64,000 bases of DNA from Mesotaenium endlicherianum (lineage: Eukaryota; Streptophyta; Zygnematophyceae; Zygnematales; Mesotaeniaceae), in assembly GCA_009602735.1 (NCBI GenBank), contig WELA01012483.1:255984-319983 (forward strand), in the 5' to 3' direction. Below the pieces are notes generated by a model. The model was given only the letters and a program-made list of their open reading frames with translations. It was not told where the DNA came from and searched no databases. Both the position numbers and the translations under genes were made by a program. The number at the start of each line of letters is the position of its first letter. Position 1 is the first letter of the stretch. Of this stretch, positions 45,965 to 58,507 are shown piece by piece.

Positions 45965-47515
45965 TTAGAGCCCAAACTGCTGCAGCAGAGGGAGCATGGC
46001 AGGGTACACTTGTTGACCGAGAGTGATGATACCAGCTATGGCGACGACAGCTGAGATGAGGGCAGCGCGACTGAAGAAGTCAGCCATGCCCTTGGAAGCT
46101 TGGAGGGCGACAGTCACCAGGCGCAGCCGGCTGCGCTTCTCCATCGTCATCAGGAACACCAGTGGCTTGGCCGCCTGGTGCGCCAAGTAGGCCAGGATGA
46201 AGGTCTGCATGCGGCCAAGTGAGCAGTCAAGAACTCGCCATGATAACTTGGCAAGTTGGGAAGGGGGCAGGCGCTGGGTTGCGGTCTCTGCTGCTATGCT
46301 GTTTCCGTCACGTGTGACAGGCTAATCCAATCTCATCGGAAAATGCAACACATCATGGCGCAGGTGGTGTCTACAGCGGAGAGCTAAGATTACCACTGCA
46401 TTGCACTAAGAAATGCAGCATGCAGCCTGTTTGTGGGTTAACTTGCTCGACAATGCACCACATCACGTGACTGCATCTGATTTATTCCTCCAATAAGATA
46501 ATGGATGACAAGACCAGAATGTAAGGACAAATTGTGTACCTGGGAGAAAGCCGGCAGCATTTTGAGAAGAGCAGAATAAACAGGTGGCGTGCTAGAAAAA
46601 GTGCACCACAGGGCATCTGCCACCTGTATGATCCCCAGGACCACTAAGCACTTTGCCAGGCCTTGCATTCGCTTCACGAGCACGTGCCAGCTGTGCCGCA
46701 GCTGCCACCCTTTCCCGATAATCCTGATACTCATCATCAGTAGCCAAATTGAACACGGCATGGCCCTTCAAGGAACACGGAAACTGCAGCTCACGTAATC
46801 TGGACCAGAAGCAACTTAAAATTGATGGCCTCCTACGCCTGCTGGCAGGACATCACGAGACAAACTGGGTGTAGACGAGCACCTCTTCAGCTGTCACGGA
46901 AGTATCGTAAGGGACACTTGGGCCTTCTTCATGTCCTCCTTTGCTTGTGAAAGTTGGCCCTTTGGGCACCTGTTGAGGTTGTGCCTCGTGCTGCTTCTCA
47001 GAAGGCGCTATTGCTCCTGAAGCTTTCTCATCTGTATGTAAGGTTCTTATTAACGGACTATAGAAAGAAGTGATGGAGCCCGACTGACGACCAGTGTAAA
47101 TAAGCCTTTCATCATACATGCCCGCAGGACCTCTTAGTTCTCCGACATGAGGAACCTCCGGCTCTAGCCTGCATTGCCGTGCAGATGATAGAGGCAAGAG
47201 TCGATATGTGACGCCACTGGATTTATTCTCAATGGTATAGGGGGTGTCTGCCACAACCGTATTCTTCTGGTGGCTTACGTCTTTTGCCAGAAAACGTTGA
47301 AGGGAACCAATTCGCCATGTCCCCTCATATGAGCAACGGGAAGGAAAATCTTTGAAGAGTGGGGGAGAAGAGGTGCATTTGTTCTTAAGACCTGCCGGAT
47401 GGCAAGGTGCTAAGTAAGAATGGGCAAAACTTCTCCCTGGGACAAATAACGTTCTTAGTGAGGTAGCAGAAGGCTGACTCCTGCAGACATTCGTCGCAAT
47501 TTTTAACCACTTCAT
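45965..47515 (-). CDS. Predicted mitochondrial membrane protein, unknown family (374 aa)
   Basis: Three exons on the minus strand keep phase: 47515-46857, 46765-46540 and 46204-45965 (TAA). The N-terminus, MKWLKIATNVCRSQPSATSL, is basic, hydroxylated and free of acidic residues, like a mitochondrial targeting peptide. Residues 1-220 are otherwise polar and unrecognised. The C-terminal part has hydrophobic segments: CLVVLGIIQVADALW, an amphipathic block around FILAYLAHQAAKPLVFLM, and AALISAVVAIAGIITLG just before the end. The last exon has the clearest coding signal. The exon 2 acceptor is the weakest point, because another frame across the same DNA is also open (see findings). Location is inferred, function unknown. 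Confidence 0.55.
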
Positions 47516-48369
47516 GCTGGCAAATCAGGGGTACATTCGAAAAAACTGCGTTTCAAAATCACTCCAGCTAAGTCATTTGCAATCATGAACAACGAATTTC
47601 GAGGAGCACGCTTGAAGCAGTTGCGATTTTTTAACGAGAAAACGAAGCTCGGAAATGTCTTATGCACGTACATGAACATGTGCATAGAAATATTTTTAGT
47701 GCACCAAGAGTGCATATATCTCACATATCTCACTCGCATATCTTTTCTCCTCGAGTGCACCAAGATATATGCGAGCATGAACTTCCAAATGCGGGACAAT
47801 TTTTGCCAGGGGCTTCACATGACGTAGTGCTTGCGCAATTTTTTTCGCTTATACATCCAATTCATAAGACTGCGTGAGAACTTCGTCCGGCCTTCGCATG
47901 CACATGGAAGGCCCGCTCTGGCATGAGGTTTGAAAACCATAGCACAATACTATCCTCCCACTTCATCTTTAAAGCACAGGTGATGCCTATGTTTTCCCGA
48001 CAAGGTATTGGGTGCTTCGGGTGGCTTGAGTGCATCGTGGCTCGTGGTTGTTCTCTTTGCTGCATTTACGTGGGCTTAAATGTCATGCATGGAGCTAGTG
48101 GTCTGTGCGCTTACGCTGAGGCTGTGCTCTTCAAACAGCCCTCTAATACTTATTTGGCGTGTTGAACACATGTCCAACACGTCAGGAGGCCTGTCCTAGT
48201 CCATTTTTCTTGAAGTGCACTTTTGCTGCAACGCGGAAAAGTTTTTTTCTCACACCATGAGGTAAGGTATACAGATAAGGAGGGGCAAGGAACATTGATG
48301 AAGCGGCACCTTCTCTCATTTAGTGACAGTGACAGGTAAATTATTTGCAGGCTTCTGCTGGCAGCCATT
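47516..48369. other. Upstream flank of the mitochondrial protein gene
   Basis: AT-rich, no exon recognised. A repeated motif ATATCTCACATATCTCACTCG (interval 47706-47740) and GTGCACCAAGA direct repeats (near 47699 and 47755) are present. Likely promoter and intergenic DNA. Confidence 0.35.
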
Positions 48370-49880
48370 CTCATGCCAAGTTCTGGATCATTTTGCACCT
48401 CATGGAGGGCCCCTCTGTCAAGCAGCTTCTGTTTAGGGGCTCGTATATTGCAGAAGCACTTTGTGAACAATGTGACACCCTGTGGCATCAGTGGATCTGT
48501 TAGACCCCTTCTACCTGCTCGTTTGCACATTTATATGGAATTGAACTGGACCTGAACCTTAAACTGCGTTCTACTTTTTTTGACAGTTGCTTTGAGTACA
48601 CAAGAGCCTTCCCATCGTCCTGGGGCTGCTTCTGCTTTTCAAACTTCAGGTCTAGCAGATGAGATATTGTCTTTATCCTTATCTCTTTTCTGATTTCCAC
48701 TTCCACCAGCTTCCCATGATTAGGAGGCTAGACAACAGTTTTAAGCTCCACATTTTCATAGCTTTTGTCAGCAATATCCTGCTCAGTCCGTTTTCGCCAA
48801 GATAGCACATTTCGCAAAGACTTAAACGCTGATGAAGTTTCTGCTCTTTCTTGCGCTGCGCCGCCAGGCCAAGCCTGCCTGAGTTATTGGACATCCCGTA
48901 CCTGCCCACATTCCCGGCCTTAATTGCCCCCGCAATATGGGAGGCCTGTCAAACTCAGCTTCTGCCCAGTGAGTGGGATGCGCTCTTCCTGTCATCTCCA
49001 AGACTCGCCAACAGGTCGTCATTGTAATCTCCTCAGTTGCCAGCTGAACGGCACCTTTTCTTTGGATCCCTGGCTGCAGCAGGGCAACTTTTGTCTATTG
49101 CCCCAGTGGATCAGTGGTTCTATGCCAGGTGATGGGCTGCTGGGTAATGCCCCTGCCTCCTGCTTCCTGCGAAGAGGTCGCTTGTGTAAGCAACAGGTGG
49201 TCCTTTCTACCTCTGGTTGATGCACCAGAAAGGGAAGGCCCCACCAGCGAGACGCCTGCACTATGCCAGGAGAGGGGTAGCGGGAGAGGGCACATTCAAT
49301 CCGGGTGCCCTTCCTACCGCTGATCAATGACCAAATGCAATATTAGGAAGGTGCCAGCAGACATAGTCATTGTGGTTGCACCAGCATGTAGTGTGTGCCC
49401 AAAGTTTTAAGGATCCATATTTTTGTTGCTGTGACGTATGTACCTTGATGTTCGCCTGGAGTCAAAGCAAAGAGAGAGAGTTTATAGTGGAGGGAGATGT
49501 GTACTTGCTTGAGCTCCTGATTGGTCGCTTGCAGATTTTCCACCTCAGCGCTTGCCATCTCATTGCCCTGATGACCACAGACTGCAGGGGGACACATGAG
49601 AACCTTAAGATGGTGGATTCAGAACTTGTAGCTTGTCGGAGCTAGTTTGTTGGCCAATTGCTGAACACCGTCCTTCGGCTTCAGCCTTAGAACCTCTGGT
49701 CTGATGAGCTAGTTCTGACAATGTGCCATTATGACAGTGCCATTATGACAGTGGAAATTTAGACAGTGGTTCCAATCTTCATAGTCTTGTAAGCCTCAGC
49801 AATCCTCCAAAGCCAGCTCAACGGTTAATTGTGCACAATCTTCAATTTCCGATAGAGTTGCTCCATGTCAGCAATCATGG
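48370..49880 (-). other. Unassembled minus-strand coiled-coil gene
   Basis: Several coding-like minus-strand segments lie in line. About 49870-49834 reads ADMEQLYRKLKIVHN. About 49692-49628 reads LRLKPKDGVQQLANKL. 49567-49505 is a clean 21-codon exon with AEVENLQATNQELKQ between AG and GT. About 48860-48570 reads RKRTEQDIADKSYENVEL, then an in-frame TAG, then KLVEVEIRKEIRIKTISHLL. About 48530-48370 reads PQGVTLFTKCFCNIRAPKQK. Heptad-like composition suggests a coiled-coil protein. I could not find junctions that keep phase through all of them. The TAG means a pseudogene, a missed splice or a sequence error. Family not recognised. Confidence 0.4.
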
Positions 49881-50792
49881 TTGTGCCTCATGCATGTCAT
49901 AGGCAGCCTCAACGTGGCAATACTAGATTCAACAAAAGTCTTGCAGCCTTTCGCTTTTTACAGCAATGGATTGCACCTGTACTCAGAAGTAAAACACACC
50001 TGTTCACCCACCCTGTATGCATATACATGCTTTGCGTGTCCAAATCAAGCCGGTTGGTGTGGTGTGAAATCAATATGAAGTCAGCTTGATGGGTAAAATA
50101 CTAAGGATACTAAGGTCCTCTTCATGTGGTTATTAATACAAAATAGACCACTCGTACCGATCAGATGCGGACACCAATCTCCACTTCCTCTGGTCTATAT
50201 TCGCACATGCTAGAGTAGGCTGTGGCAGAATTTCTTTCGCACATATGTACATGGGTGCCACCCATACAGCAAAAACACTTTTGATGGTGGATAAATATGA
50301 ATGTGCAACAGGGTACGACTACTGATGCTCAACTTGTGTATAAGAAACTATACTCCAGATCTGAAGCAGGATTACTGATGGACCGACGGTCCACATCCAA
50401 ATTAAGGTGACCACAAATCTGCCCTTCATAGAATTCTCAACCAACCACTCCACAGCACTATCAGTAGCTAGACTAGTCCCGACTAGTAAGTACCAGCCTA
50501 ATAGCGTGCTTCGGACAGATAAAAAAGAAGGGTTGAAAGACAAAGCAGTCTCACAATAAACCGTAGTACATTTTGTCCAAAAATCCAAGTGTTTTCACCA
50601 GATAGCAAGTTCAACAAAAATTGTTGACTAAGAATCCTCCAGACAGCTGTGCGCACTGCTACAGTCAACAAATATATTTTCAACAAAATGTGCTGCTCAA
50701 GCAACAAGTCATAACCACAAATCACAGCTTGCAAACCTGCTTTCCTTATAAGTGCCGAGATGGAGGATAACTAGACATAATGAAACCACTAC
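49881..50792. other. Intergenic, 3' of the RING gene
   Basis: No exon recognised. Presumed 3' untranslated region of the RING gene and 5' flank of the coiled-coil gene. Confidence 0.35.
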
Positions 50793-53729
50793 TTAGGCCG
50801 AACTTAAAACAACTATCTCTTCTATAGTATTTCTGCACATGGGACAATACGGACTACTGCTGCCATGTATTGTCTGAAGGCAAGTTTCACATCTGCAGCA
50901 CATCAGCAGGAGGATGGTTAATTTGACTCCTAATCTGACATTCCGCAGGACACTGACCAAATAGCATGACAACTGCAAAGAGGCCCACCGCACTGAGAGG
51001 AGAAAAACAAATGCTCACATCACTGAAAGCAACTGTCAAATATGTAGGAGGGGGCAGATATGCTTACGTAGAGAGATGGCCACAAGGGAGAGCAACAGCT
51101 GTCCGAGGGTTTTCAAAACAAATACAGCAGTGATGTTCCGCTGCTTCAGAACCAATTGTTGCTGCGTCAGCAGGATCAGCAGGTGCAGGAGCAAGATTCT
51201 GTCCTAGAGATGGACCATATGTGGCACTAAAACGTGGAGTATATTCCACCGTACTTGACGGCGCTCCATAGTGGTTGTTAGACTTGAAAGTAACTTCATC
51301 TACCCCCTTGAGCCATGGAAATATATCAACAGCATCAGAAAAGCTCTGATTGACTGGAGGGTTATATATATTGGATCTACTTATAAGAGATTGACTGAAC
51401 TGGCTGACATGGTTGCCGCCTGCTTGTGACTGGGATTGATTTGAGTAATTAGAATAACTTCCTTGTAGATTTGATGGTGCAGCTGCCTGATACTTTGACC
51501 TGAAGTCTTGCAGTGCAAGATTATCAAGCTCCCCCAGCCTCTGCTCCAGACCCTTCTCATATAAATCTACCCCCGCCTCATTGAGAGCCAAGGGCGGATG
51601 CCCTGCTCTATTGTGCATTTTAGCAAGTACCATAGCTGCTTTTCTTTCATTATCAGCAATGCTTCTCCTCCTCTCCTCCTCTGCTCTTCTCTCTTTCTCT
51701 TCTGTTGCTTTCTTCCGTCTCTCAATCTCCTCTTGCTGTTCGATCACCTCAACTGCTTCCCTCACAGCCTGCCACTCCAGCTCCATGCGCCTCCTCTCAA
51801 GAGCCTTCTCATACTCCGCCTCAGCTTGCCTGGCCCTCTCCTTTGCCAGCTTCTCTTCTTCCAATTTCCTAGATTCTTCGGCAGAATGACTTTCTTCTTT
51901 GCTTTTATGTGCAACCACCTCAGTCCTAATTCCTCTTCCCCCCTTCTCGAGTCTCATCTTAGGCCTCCTCTGAAGGCCTTTTTGAAATATCTCATCCTTG
52001 CTTTGACGATCCTGCGACAAGTCACTTTTCTGCTTTGGTCCACTGCCGTCATGCAGTGTCCGTGCAGATGCTGCAGCAACCAGAACCTTGTTTGCTCTCA
52101 CGCAGCCTAATTGCCCATCGTCAACTACGTTCTCTTCAGATGAACGTGCATCTTCAAATGACATGGTTGCTTTCTGCTTGACTATGCCTTGAGGTTTTTC
52201 AAAAGACCCAGCCCTGTTTGCCGTGCTCGGCAACCCCGTCTGCTTCCCCTTCCCCTTTTGGCGCTGGATCTTTGTTTCACCTCCGAGCTCCTTCTGCCAC
52301 ACCCACACTTCCAATGATAATATCTAAGTAAGCCTCCTAAGCATCCTGGCACCAACTCATTTGCCCAACTAATTCTTCACTCCCGGTAAGTGGCAAGCAC
52401 CAAGTTTGCAGCCATACAAAACAAAATCTTACCATGAAAAGGCACGCCTAGATTCGAAGCAAGAGATATAAGAGAGATATGCATAGGTGAAGAATGTAGA
52501 GACAAAGATATGTCAGGGTCGAAGAGTCGAGACTCGTGCGCACCGCAAGCTTTTCTGTCACAACAGCAAGGTCCTGCTTCACAAGTTTATCTCCAGGCAT
52601 CAACTGTGCAGCCTGTGCCAAATCGTTGTGAGCCTTGAGCAGGTCACCTTGATGCAGGTAGCTCACTCCTCTGTGGTGATATGCCTGCACAAAAAGGACA
52701 CTTGCCTTACACATGACGAACACTCTGCCCTTGTAATGAATTTCCCTCCATTATCCCCCCCACATACACATGCACTTTCCTTTACATAACCTTTAATATA
52801 CTGCCATCACTTTCTAGTGTATATACCATGCGACTGGTGTTTATATAAAATAAGAGGAGCTGCAGCCATATATCAATCATATATACAAAATTATGCTCTC
52901 CTGATGCATTTGGGAGCTGTACAAGAACAAATTGTTCATACCGGGCCTGTGCACTTGCTGTCGCCTCCCAGTAGGATGGCTTCATCGCATGTATTAAGCA
53001 CCTCCTTGTACATCTTAAGCTTAAGCTGCATGCTTGCAACACTACTAAGTACTGAGGTGCCAAGTGCAGTAGCTTCCTCAACTTTAGAGCCAAAACCCAG
53101 CTTGCGCAAGCAGAGTAGAATGTGCTGCACATTGCAAAATCTTTGGCCAACCCTTCAATAAGAGAAAATCACAGTGACCAGAATAATACACACAGCTAGA
53201 GGGACCTCAGGACGAGGAAGACTGAACAATCCATCTAAGAAGATGCCAAATATGTGATGGGTAAGAAAAACTGATGTCAAATAAGCATACATGCTTACCG
53301 TCCGTTCTGAGAACAGATTGCGTGCGCTATTGAGGTAGTCCTTAGCGATTGGGTACTGCACGCAACAAGTAATTACAAAGCAAGAGTACCATATGAAAAC
53401 TCTCGGGAATTTGCCTCTTATCCTCCAAAGTAGACGGCAACTTTTCAAAAAGGGAGGACACTACAAGAGGCGCTAAAAGCCATGGAGTACGTCGCAGTTT
53501 CATAAGTCAGGCATATAAAACTAGAAATGCATCTCACCTTCCCAGTTTCTAATGCCTCTCTGACCGATTCCTGCATTCTCACGGTTAAATTTAAATTTTG
53601 CTCCAGCTTTTCTAGCAATTTTAATGCTTCATCTCCTCTTTCGGCTACCTGCGGTTGATCGAACAGAAACTTTGCTTTCATGACTTGCGACGACAGCTGT
53701 GCACGCTTCACATGCCTTGGGCTTGCCAT
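50793..53729 (-). CDS. TPR / coiled-coil / C3HC4 RING protein, putative E3 ubiquitin ligase (632 aa)
   Basis: Six minus-strand exons keep phase: 53729-53538, 53355-53299, 53124-52942, 52684-52544, 52293-51068 and 50892-50793 (TAA). Residues 1-190 are helical with TPR-like repeats; the clearest is YHHRGVSYLHQGDLLKAHND. Residues 192-320 are basic and polar. A long charged coiled coil lies at about 322-418, rich in EERRR and KERARQAEAE patterns. A Ser/Asn/Gln-rich linker follows. The RING has ligands Cys580, Cys583, Cys595, His597, Cys601, Cys604, Cys616 and Cys619, split by the last intron. RING domains of this type recruit E2 enzymes to ubiquitinate substrates; TPR and coiled coil probably bind partners. 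Substrate unknown. GC content is lower than in the neighbouring plus-strand genes. Confidence 0.82.
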
Positions 53730-55259
53730 GGTAAGTTAGCTTCAGAGGCAGCAGTTTCGTTACAAAAAACATGCACAAGAAAGGGTACCAAAGAGAAAGA
53801 AGCTGCCCTCAGCTTTATCTGTCCTCAACGCGAGTCTCTCGAGTAATTATATGCCACAGCCAAATGCTGCGTGAGAGCGAGCCGAGCCAGTAACTACGGC
53901 ATGTATACGTGCACCTATCCTGCTAGCTAGGTCGAGTTGGCCACAGCTTAATTCGCCTCATGCATAGATTACTCATGAATCACAGGTTGGTCCTGAAAAC
54001 CCAGCAGCTTCTGAAACTACATCAATATCCGTGCAATTCTACCGCTGCCATAATTTACAAGCGATCTCGTTTAGAAGTGGAGGTGCGAAAATTTGACTTC
54101 GAGACTCACACTTCCCATTCCGAGTCAGCTAGGGCCGATTTGACGGTTGCGGCCACTTTTGGCCTAAGTTTTGGCGCGATGTTTTTTGGCAGGGCCAGGC
54201 AAATCTGTAGTCGTAACTCGTGTGCCACGAGGGGACATTGGAAAAAGCGAAAGTCAGCATTGGATAGTGAGGGGACCATTAATGATCCGTTACGTCAAGC
54301 CATGCCACATTTTGCATGGAGCTATACAAGGTGATACAAGGTGTTTAATTAGGATGGTCTCCGTTGAAATTCATATCTAAAGAGGTCTCTCTTTTCTCTT
54401 GCCGATCATCCCCAACATATAGATTTTAGCGTAATGAGCTGTGGACTCAGTGTGCCATGGCTTTACAAACTTTAGGCTTTGCAAGCGTTCACTTTGAGCT
54501 CTCTACAACATAAGAGCCCACCTTGTTTTATGAGGTATTTACCTCGTAGAATTAGGACGATATATCACAAGCAAAGGAGCAAGTGATTTAGGATAGGATC
54601 TGCTCCCACTTGAAAAAGGAACACTTTGTCACATCCAACTAAATCGCCGTGTACATTTGCACATACGAAAAAACTTGAGCCTAGCTACGAGTCAAAAAAT
54701 AGTTCAGGCATAAGTTTTTTGGTATCACAGTATGCTGGGTGTGAGCAAGAACATGCAGGTTGGAGACGTTCCCTTCTCTTCTCGTTGGTTTTAATTGCCA
54801 AGTTTTAATCACTACATTGATTACTTCTTGACAATTTGCGACACAAAGACCTTTGCTAGCACAAACAATCACAAGTATTTTTCTGCTTCCATGCCTTCAT
54901 TATTTTCCCTTAAGATTTTTGAGATCTATAAGGACTGGGGGGATACAAAATTGGCTAAAACAAAAATTTAACTTAACACCTTTTTTCTTATCATTGCATA
55001 GTGATGTTGTAAGGAGAAGGAAAATTATTGTTACATTGAGATATCCGCGTTCCTCAATTTATTTCACAAGGAAAATATTCCAACAATGTGTTTTATGCAA
55101 TAGGCAACCACATTGACTTTAAATTTGTTTCATTTCAATTTCAACGATTGGCGAAAAACACATTTTTTTGAAAGAAAATCTTGCCACGATGTTGCCAAAA
55201 CGTTCTAGTGAGGATTTGTACGCGGTCTAACGAACATTATTTTCAAAAATATCTTGCGA
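53730..55259. other. AT-rich intergenic region
   Basis: No gene, LTR or RNA gene recognised. The first few hundred bases presumably carry the RING gene promoter. Confidence 0.4.
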
Positions 55260-55410
55260 TGCTATATTGTATGAGGAATGTAATGCATGTTGTCGTGCGT
55301 TATAAGCTCGGGCGTGCATAAATGACATAAGCAATATAAGACAAGTGAGCAGGCTTTGTTGCAATAGAGTCTATAGTACATGTGGCCTTATAGCCAAGAA
55401 GGGAGTCAAG
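55260..55410 (-). repeat. Third copy of the E1 LTR-start module, inverted
   Basis: The reverse complement reads CTTGACTCCCTTCTTGGCTA, then a CCACATGTACTATAGACTC block and GCAACAAAGCCTGCT, matching 8140-8262 and 9280-9399 with moderate divergence. GC-rich DNA to its right (55430-55730) shares no similarity with E1 that I can see. Confidence 0.7.
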
Positions 55411-58400
55411 GGTCAAATGCTTTTACTCTGATGGCGCCATGTGGCCCCGGTACCTCCTGTCGCTTGGGTGACGGGCAGTTGGGCGTGCCCGGGCCAAGTA
55501 AGGAGCCCGCCACCTTCCGGTGGCTCCACGTAGCTCCTTAGGCCTCGTCGCCTAAGTGACGGGTAGGCCCGGGTTGCCATTTCGGACCCAGCGACCTGTA
55601 GTGGCTGCGAACACAAGTCAAGGGCCACCGTCCAGTATTGGACGGGGTACTTGGCCTGTACCTGGTGCGCCTAGCAAGGTCTAGCGCATGCACGTGAAAC
55701 GTGTAGACCTGTCAGGTGGCGCCTACCCCCCAAGTATGCTAGAATAGCGACTTTACAAACTAATTCACACAAATGCAAGAAGTCAAAGGTTGACCGCTCA
55801 CATGCTTGTAGCTCAAGTACGTGCGACGACCTCGACTCAATAAATCATGACAATGTCAATGTAAGTGTGAAATAAATAACGTTTCAAGGTACCAACACAA
55901 TTCATGCGGCCATATTTCTTTGAAGGGGGTGAACATTGAAAAATAATTAAACTCTGCGCATTCATTGTTGGAGACAGCGATACAACTTGATAATAAAATT
56001 TTGTCACTTCGTATAATGAAAATTATTGTGCACGACAAGCATTCGGATGGCTTCACCTCATACTTATTCATCTATGTGACGTGAACTCATGGGAAACCCA
56101 AACGTTTACATCGTTTGCTTGGAAGTAATATCGGGCTGACCTCTACAAACCACGAATGTGATATGTGACTTTGTCAACTCTGCACCATGAGTTACAAATT
56201 GCACAAGGGAAAAAGTAAAATGTGGTGAGCTAAGTTCATAAAACCACGTAAGCAAAAAGATTGTGTACATGGTTTTTCTTCTGCTCGTTTGTGATTGGTC
56301 CACATGGCCTTAGGTAGAATTAACATACTGCATGCAAACCTAATATTTCCAAATTTAGCGTGGTTTTGAAATCATGTACATAGGCAATGCATTATCTCAC
56401 GTATAAACAAAGCAATGATGGACGACAAAGTTTGTGATTACATGCAAGTCATTAGGCTTTCAATAACATTCAGACTTCGTCTAATAATTTTGACCAAGAA
56501 TGATAATTGTGTCAGGATTAAGAAGATTTTGTTTACCACATCATTTTGGAAACAATAGCGACACGCCAATTTTGACACAATTGAAGTAAAAGGAATAACC
56601 CACCTTGAAAGTATTGCGCACACCAAATTATGAATGACTTCTGATTGAATTCAAATCATTTTAGCATTTGTTAAAACGTGTTGTCCTCGCCCCTTTGAAA
56701 GACATAAATAATTGACAATCTAAGGTGTGTATTAGGTTGGGGTTCGAACACTAACCTCGCCAACACTAGGGGTCTATTTGCTTGACCTTCTGAAAAGTCA
56801 GGTCTCCAAGTAGAGACGTCTGTTTCCCAACAGGGTACTTATCTTCTTTTTCAATGCGAAGCGCCATTGAGGCGGCAATGGGAAACGTTGTGGTCACAAT
56901 TGTGGCCAACTTCCGCATGTCGGAGGAACAATTAAAGTTAAAAATTAACTTTTGCGAAGTTATAAAATAAATGGTACGGTAGTTGGAGCTCGTTGATGAT
57001 TGGGACATTAAGGGTCGTTAACAGTGCCAGAGATGTCGCATTTCCGCCGTTCACGCAATTGATTTTTTGGTAACTTAATTGAAAAGCTCACTTTTCCAAT
57101 CGCAAATAATCGCGCAAAATACGACTTTAGTTTACAATAACGCCACCGCATTCGCTAATTTCATTGACGTAAATCCAAATTTTACCTTGAGCGCGAGTTG
57201 TTCAAAGTGACGACCGAATAAAAAATTCTCAAATGACCTCATGAGATCATTTGAGTTTTTTGCTGCAATGGCGAGATTCCTTTGTTATTCAATTTCAAAA
57301 GTGATTCAACTCGATAGCCGCCAATGAACCACTTTAAACCACTTCCTTCCGTCGACTTTCGACGATGGATGGGCCGTTCTACTTCCGGGTACAAGCAAGT
57401 ACACTTGATATGGATAGCGGAGGTTGTTTTTGGCCAATGTAATCAACACTGAGAAAGGCATGTATAATTATTTAAATTTTGCAAATTTGAAGAGTCAGCA
57501 AACCGCCTCACAATCCAAATATAAGGGTGTGCTAATGACTTCCTCAGAATTTAAGAAACGTAAACATAGCTGAAGTTTCTCAGAGTGGGTCCATTGAATT
57601 TCTCACCCATGACAAAGGTTGGCATGGGATTGAATCTATCAAATTGAGCCCTCTAATCTTTGCATAATTTTGAAGTATTTGACCTTCTTTGACTGGCTTT
57701 GACCCCTTCAATTCACTTCAACCATGTGGACCAACTTTTTCTTATGCCCACTTCTATGGTGTGTGCTAGGATGTACTAAGAAAGCTTATGTGGCTGCATA
57801 CGATAAAGAGGCCATGAAAACTGATGAAAACTATACAGGTTGATGCCATTGACCTTGATGTTACATTTGACGTTGGTTTGACCCTGGTGGTCAGCTGGTG
57901 GTGCTCGACCGGGTGCCATTCGGTGGTGGCACCCAGTGGCACCGGGACGGGCGTGATTGTGACATGACAGCTACCCGCCCTTCCTCGAACTGTCCTAGGT
58001 GGTCCTGGAGTAATGAAAGTAATTGCAATTTTTGGCACCCGGTAGCATACATCAAGTTCGGCAGAGCCAGGACTGGTCTGGGCTGGTCATGGCTGGTCCA
58101 AATGCCCACCACAGTCAGCGGTGCATGCCAAAGTGAGGTTCACAAAGAGGTGCCACTTCAAGAGCATGTTGCGTCGCCCTTGCTCTGATTCCATCGGTGG
58201 CATACTTTTTCCCGTCTTGCGTTTTTGAAAGCGGGTGAGAACTCACTTAAGTTTTGGTTTGGCGGCAAACGGTGATGGTATTAGGCCATGACAACATTGT
58301 TACGGACGCCTAAAACTCAACCTTAACATCGTAGACCAGGCCCCATCGTGTATGTTTTTCAACGGGGAAGAACGTGAGGTCTAGTGGAAGTGTAGCCAAG

Positions 58401-58507
58401 TTCATGTCAGGAAGCTCAGACATGTAGATGTATGGGGGACTCGGGTGCTTCTGCGGCAACTGCAGCGTTGAAGGTCAGCTGGAACTCCTGCACATATAAG
58501 TGCAAGC
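55411..58507. other. Intergenic region before the CorA-like gene
   Basis: A GC-rich block at 55430-55730 contains repeated GGGTGACGGGCAG and AAGTGACGGGTAG motifs. The rest is AT-rich. A near-perfect 28-bp palindrome lies at 57228-57255. Another GC-rich block lies at 57885-58000. No exon recognised; the last few hundred bases should hold the CorA-like promoter. Confidence 0.4.

Noticed and set aside
48570-48870. TAG read as glutamine, as in some ulvophyte algae
   Set aside because: The kinase and eIF2B gamma models both end naturally at TAG and the RING and mitochondrial genes at TAA, so the standard code applies.
53730-58507. tRNA or other structured RNA genes in the long intergenic region
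   Set aside because: I saw no cloverleaf-compatible A and B boxes or other known RNA signature by eye; a dedicated scan would be needed to exclude them.
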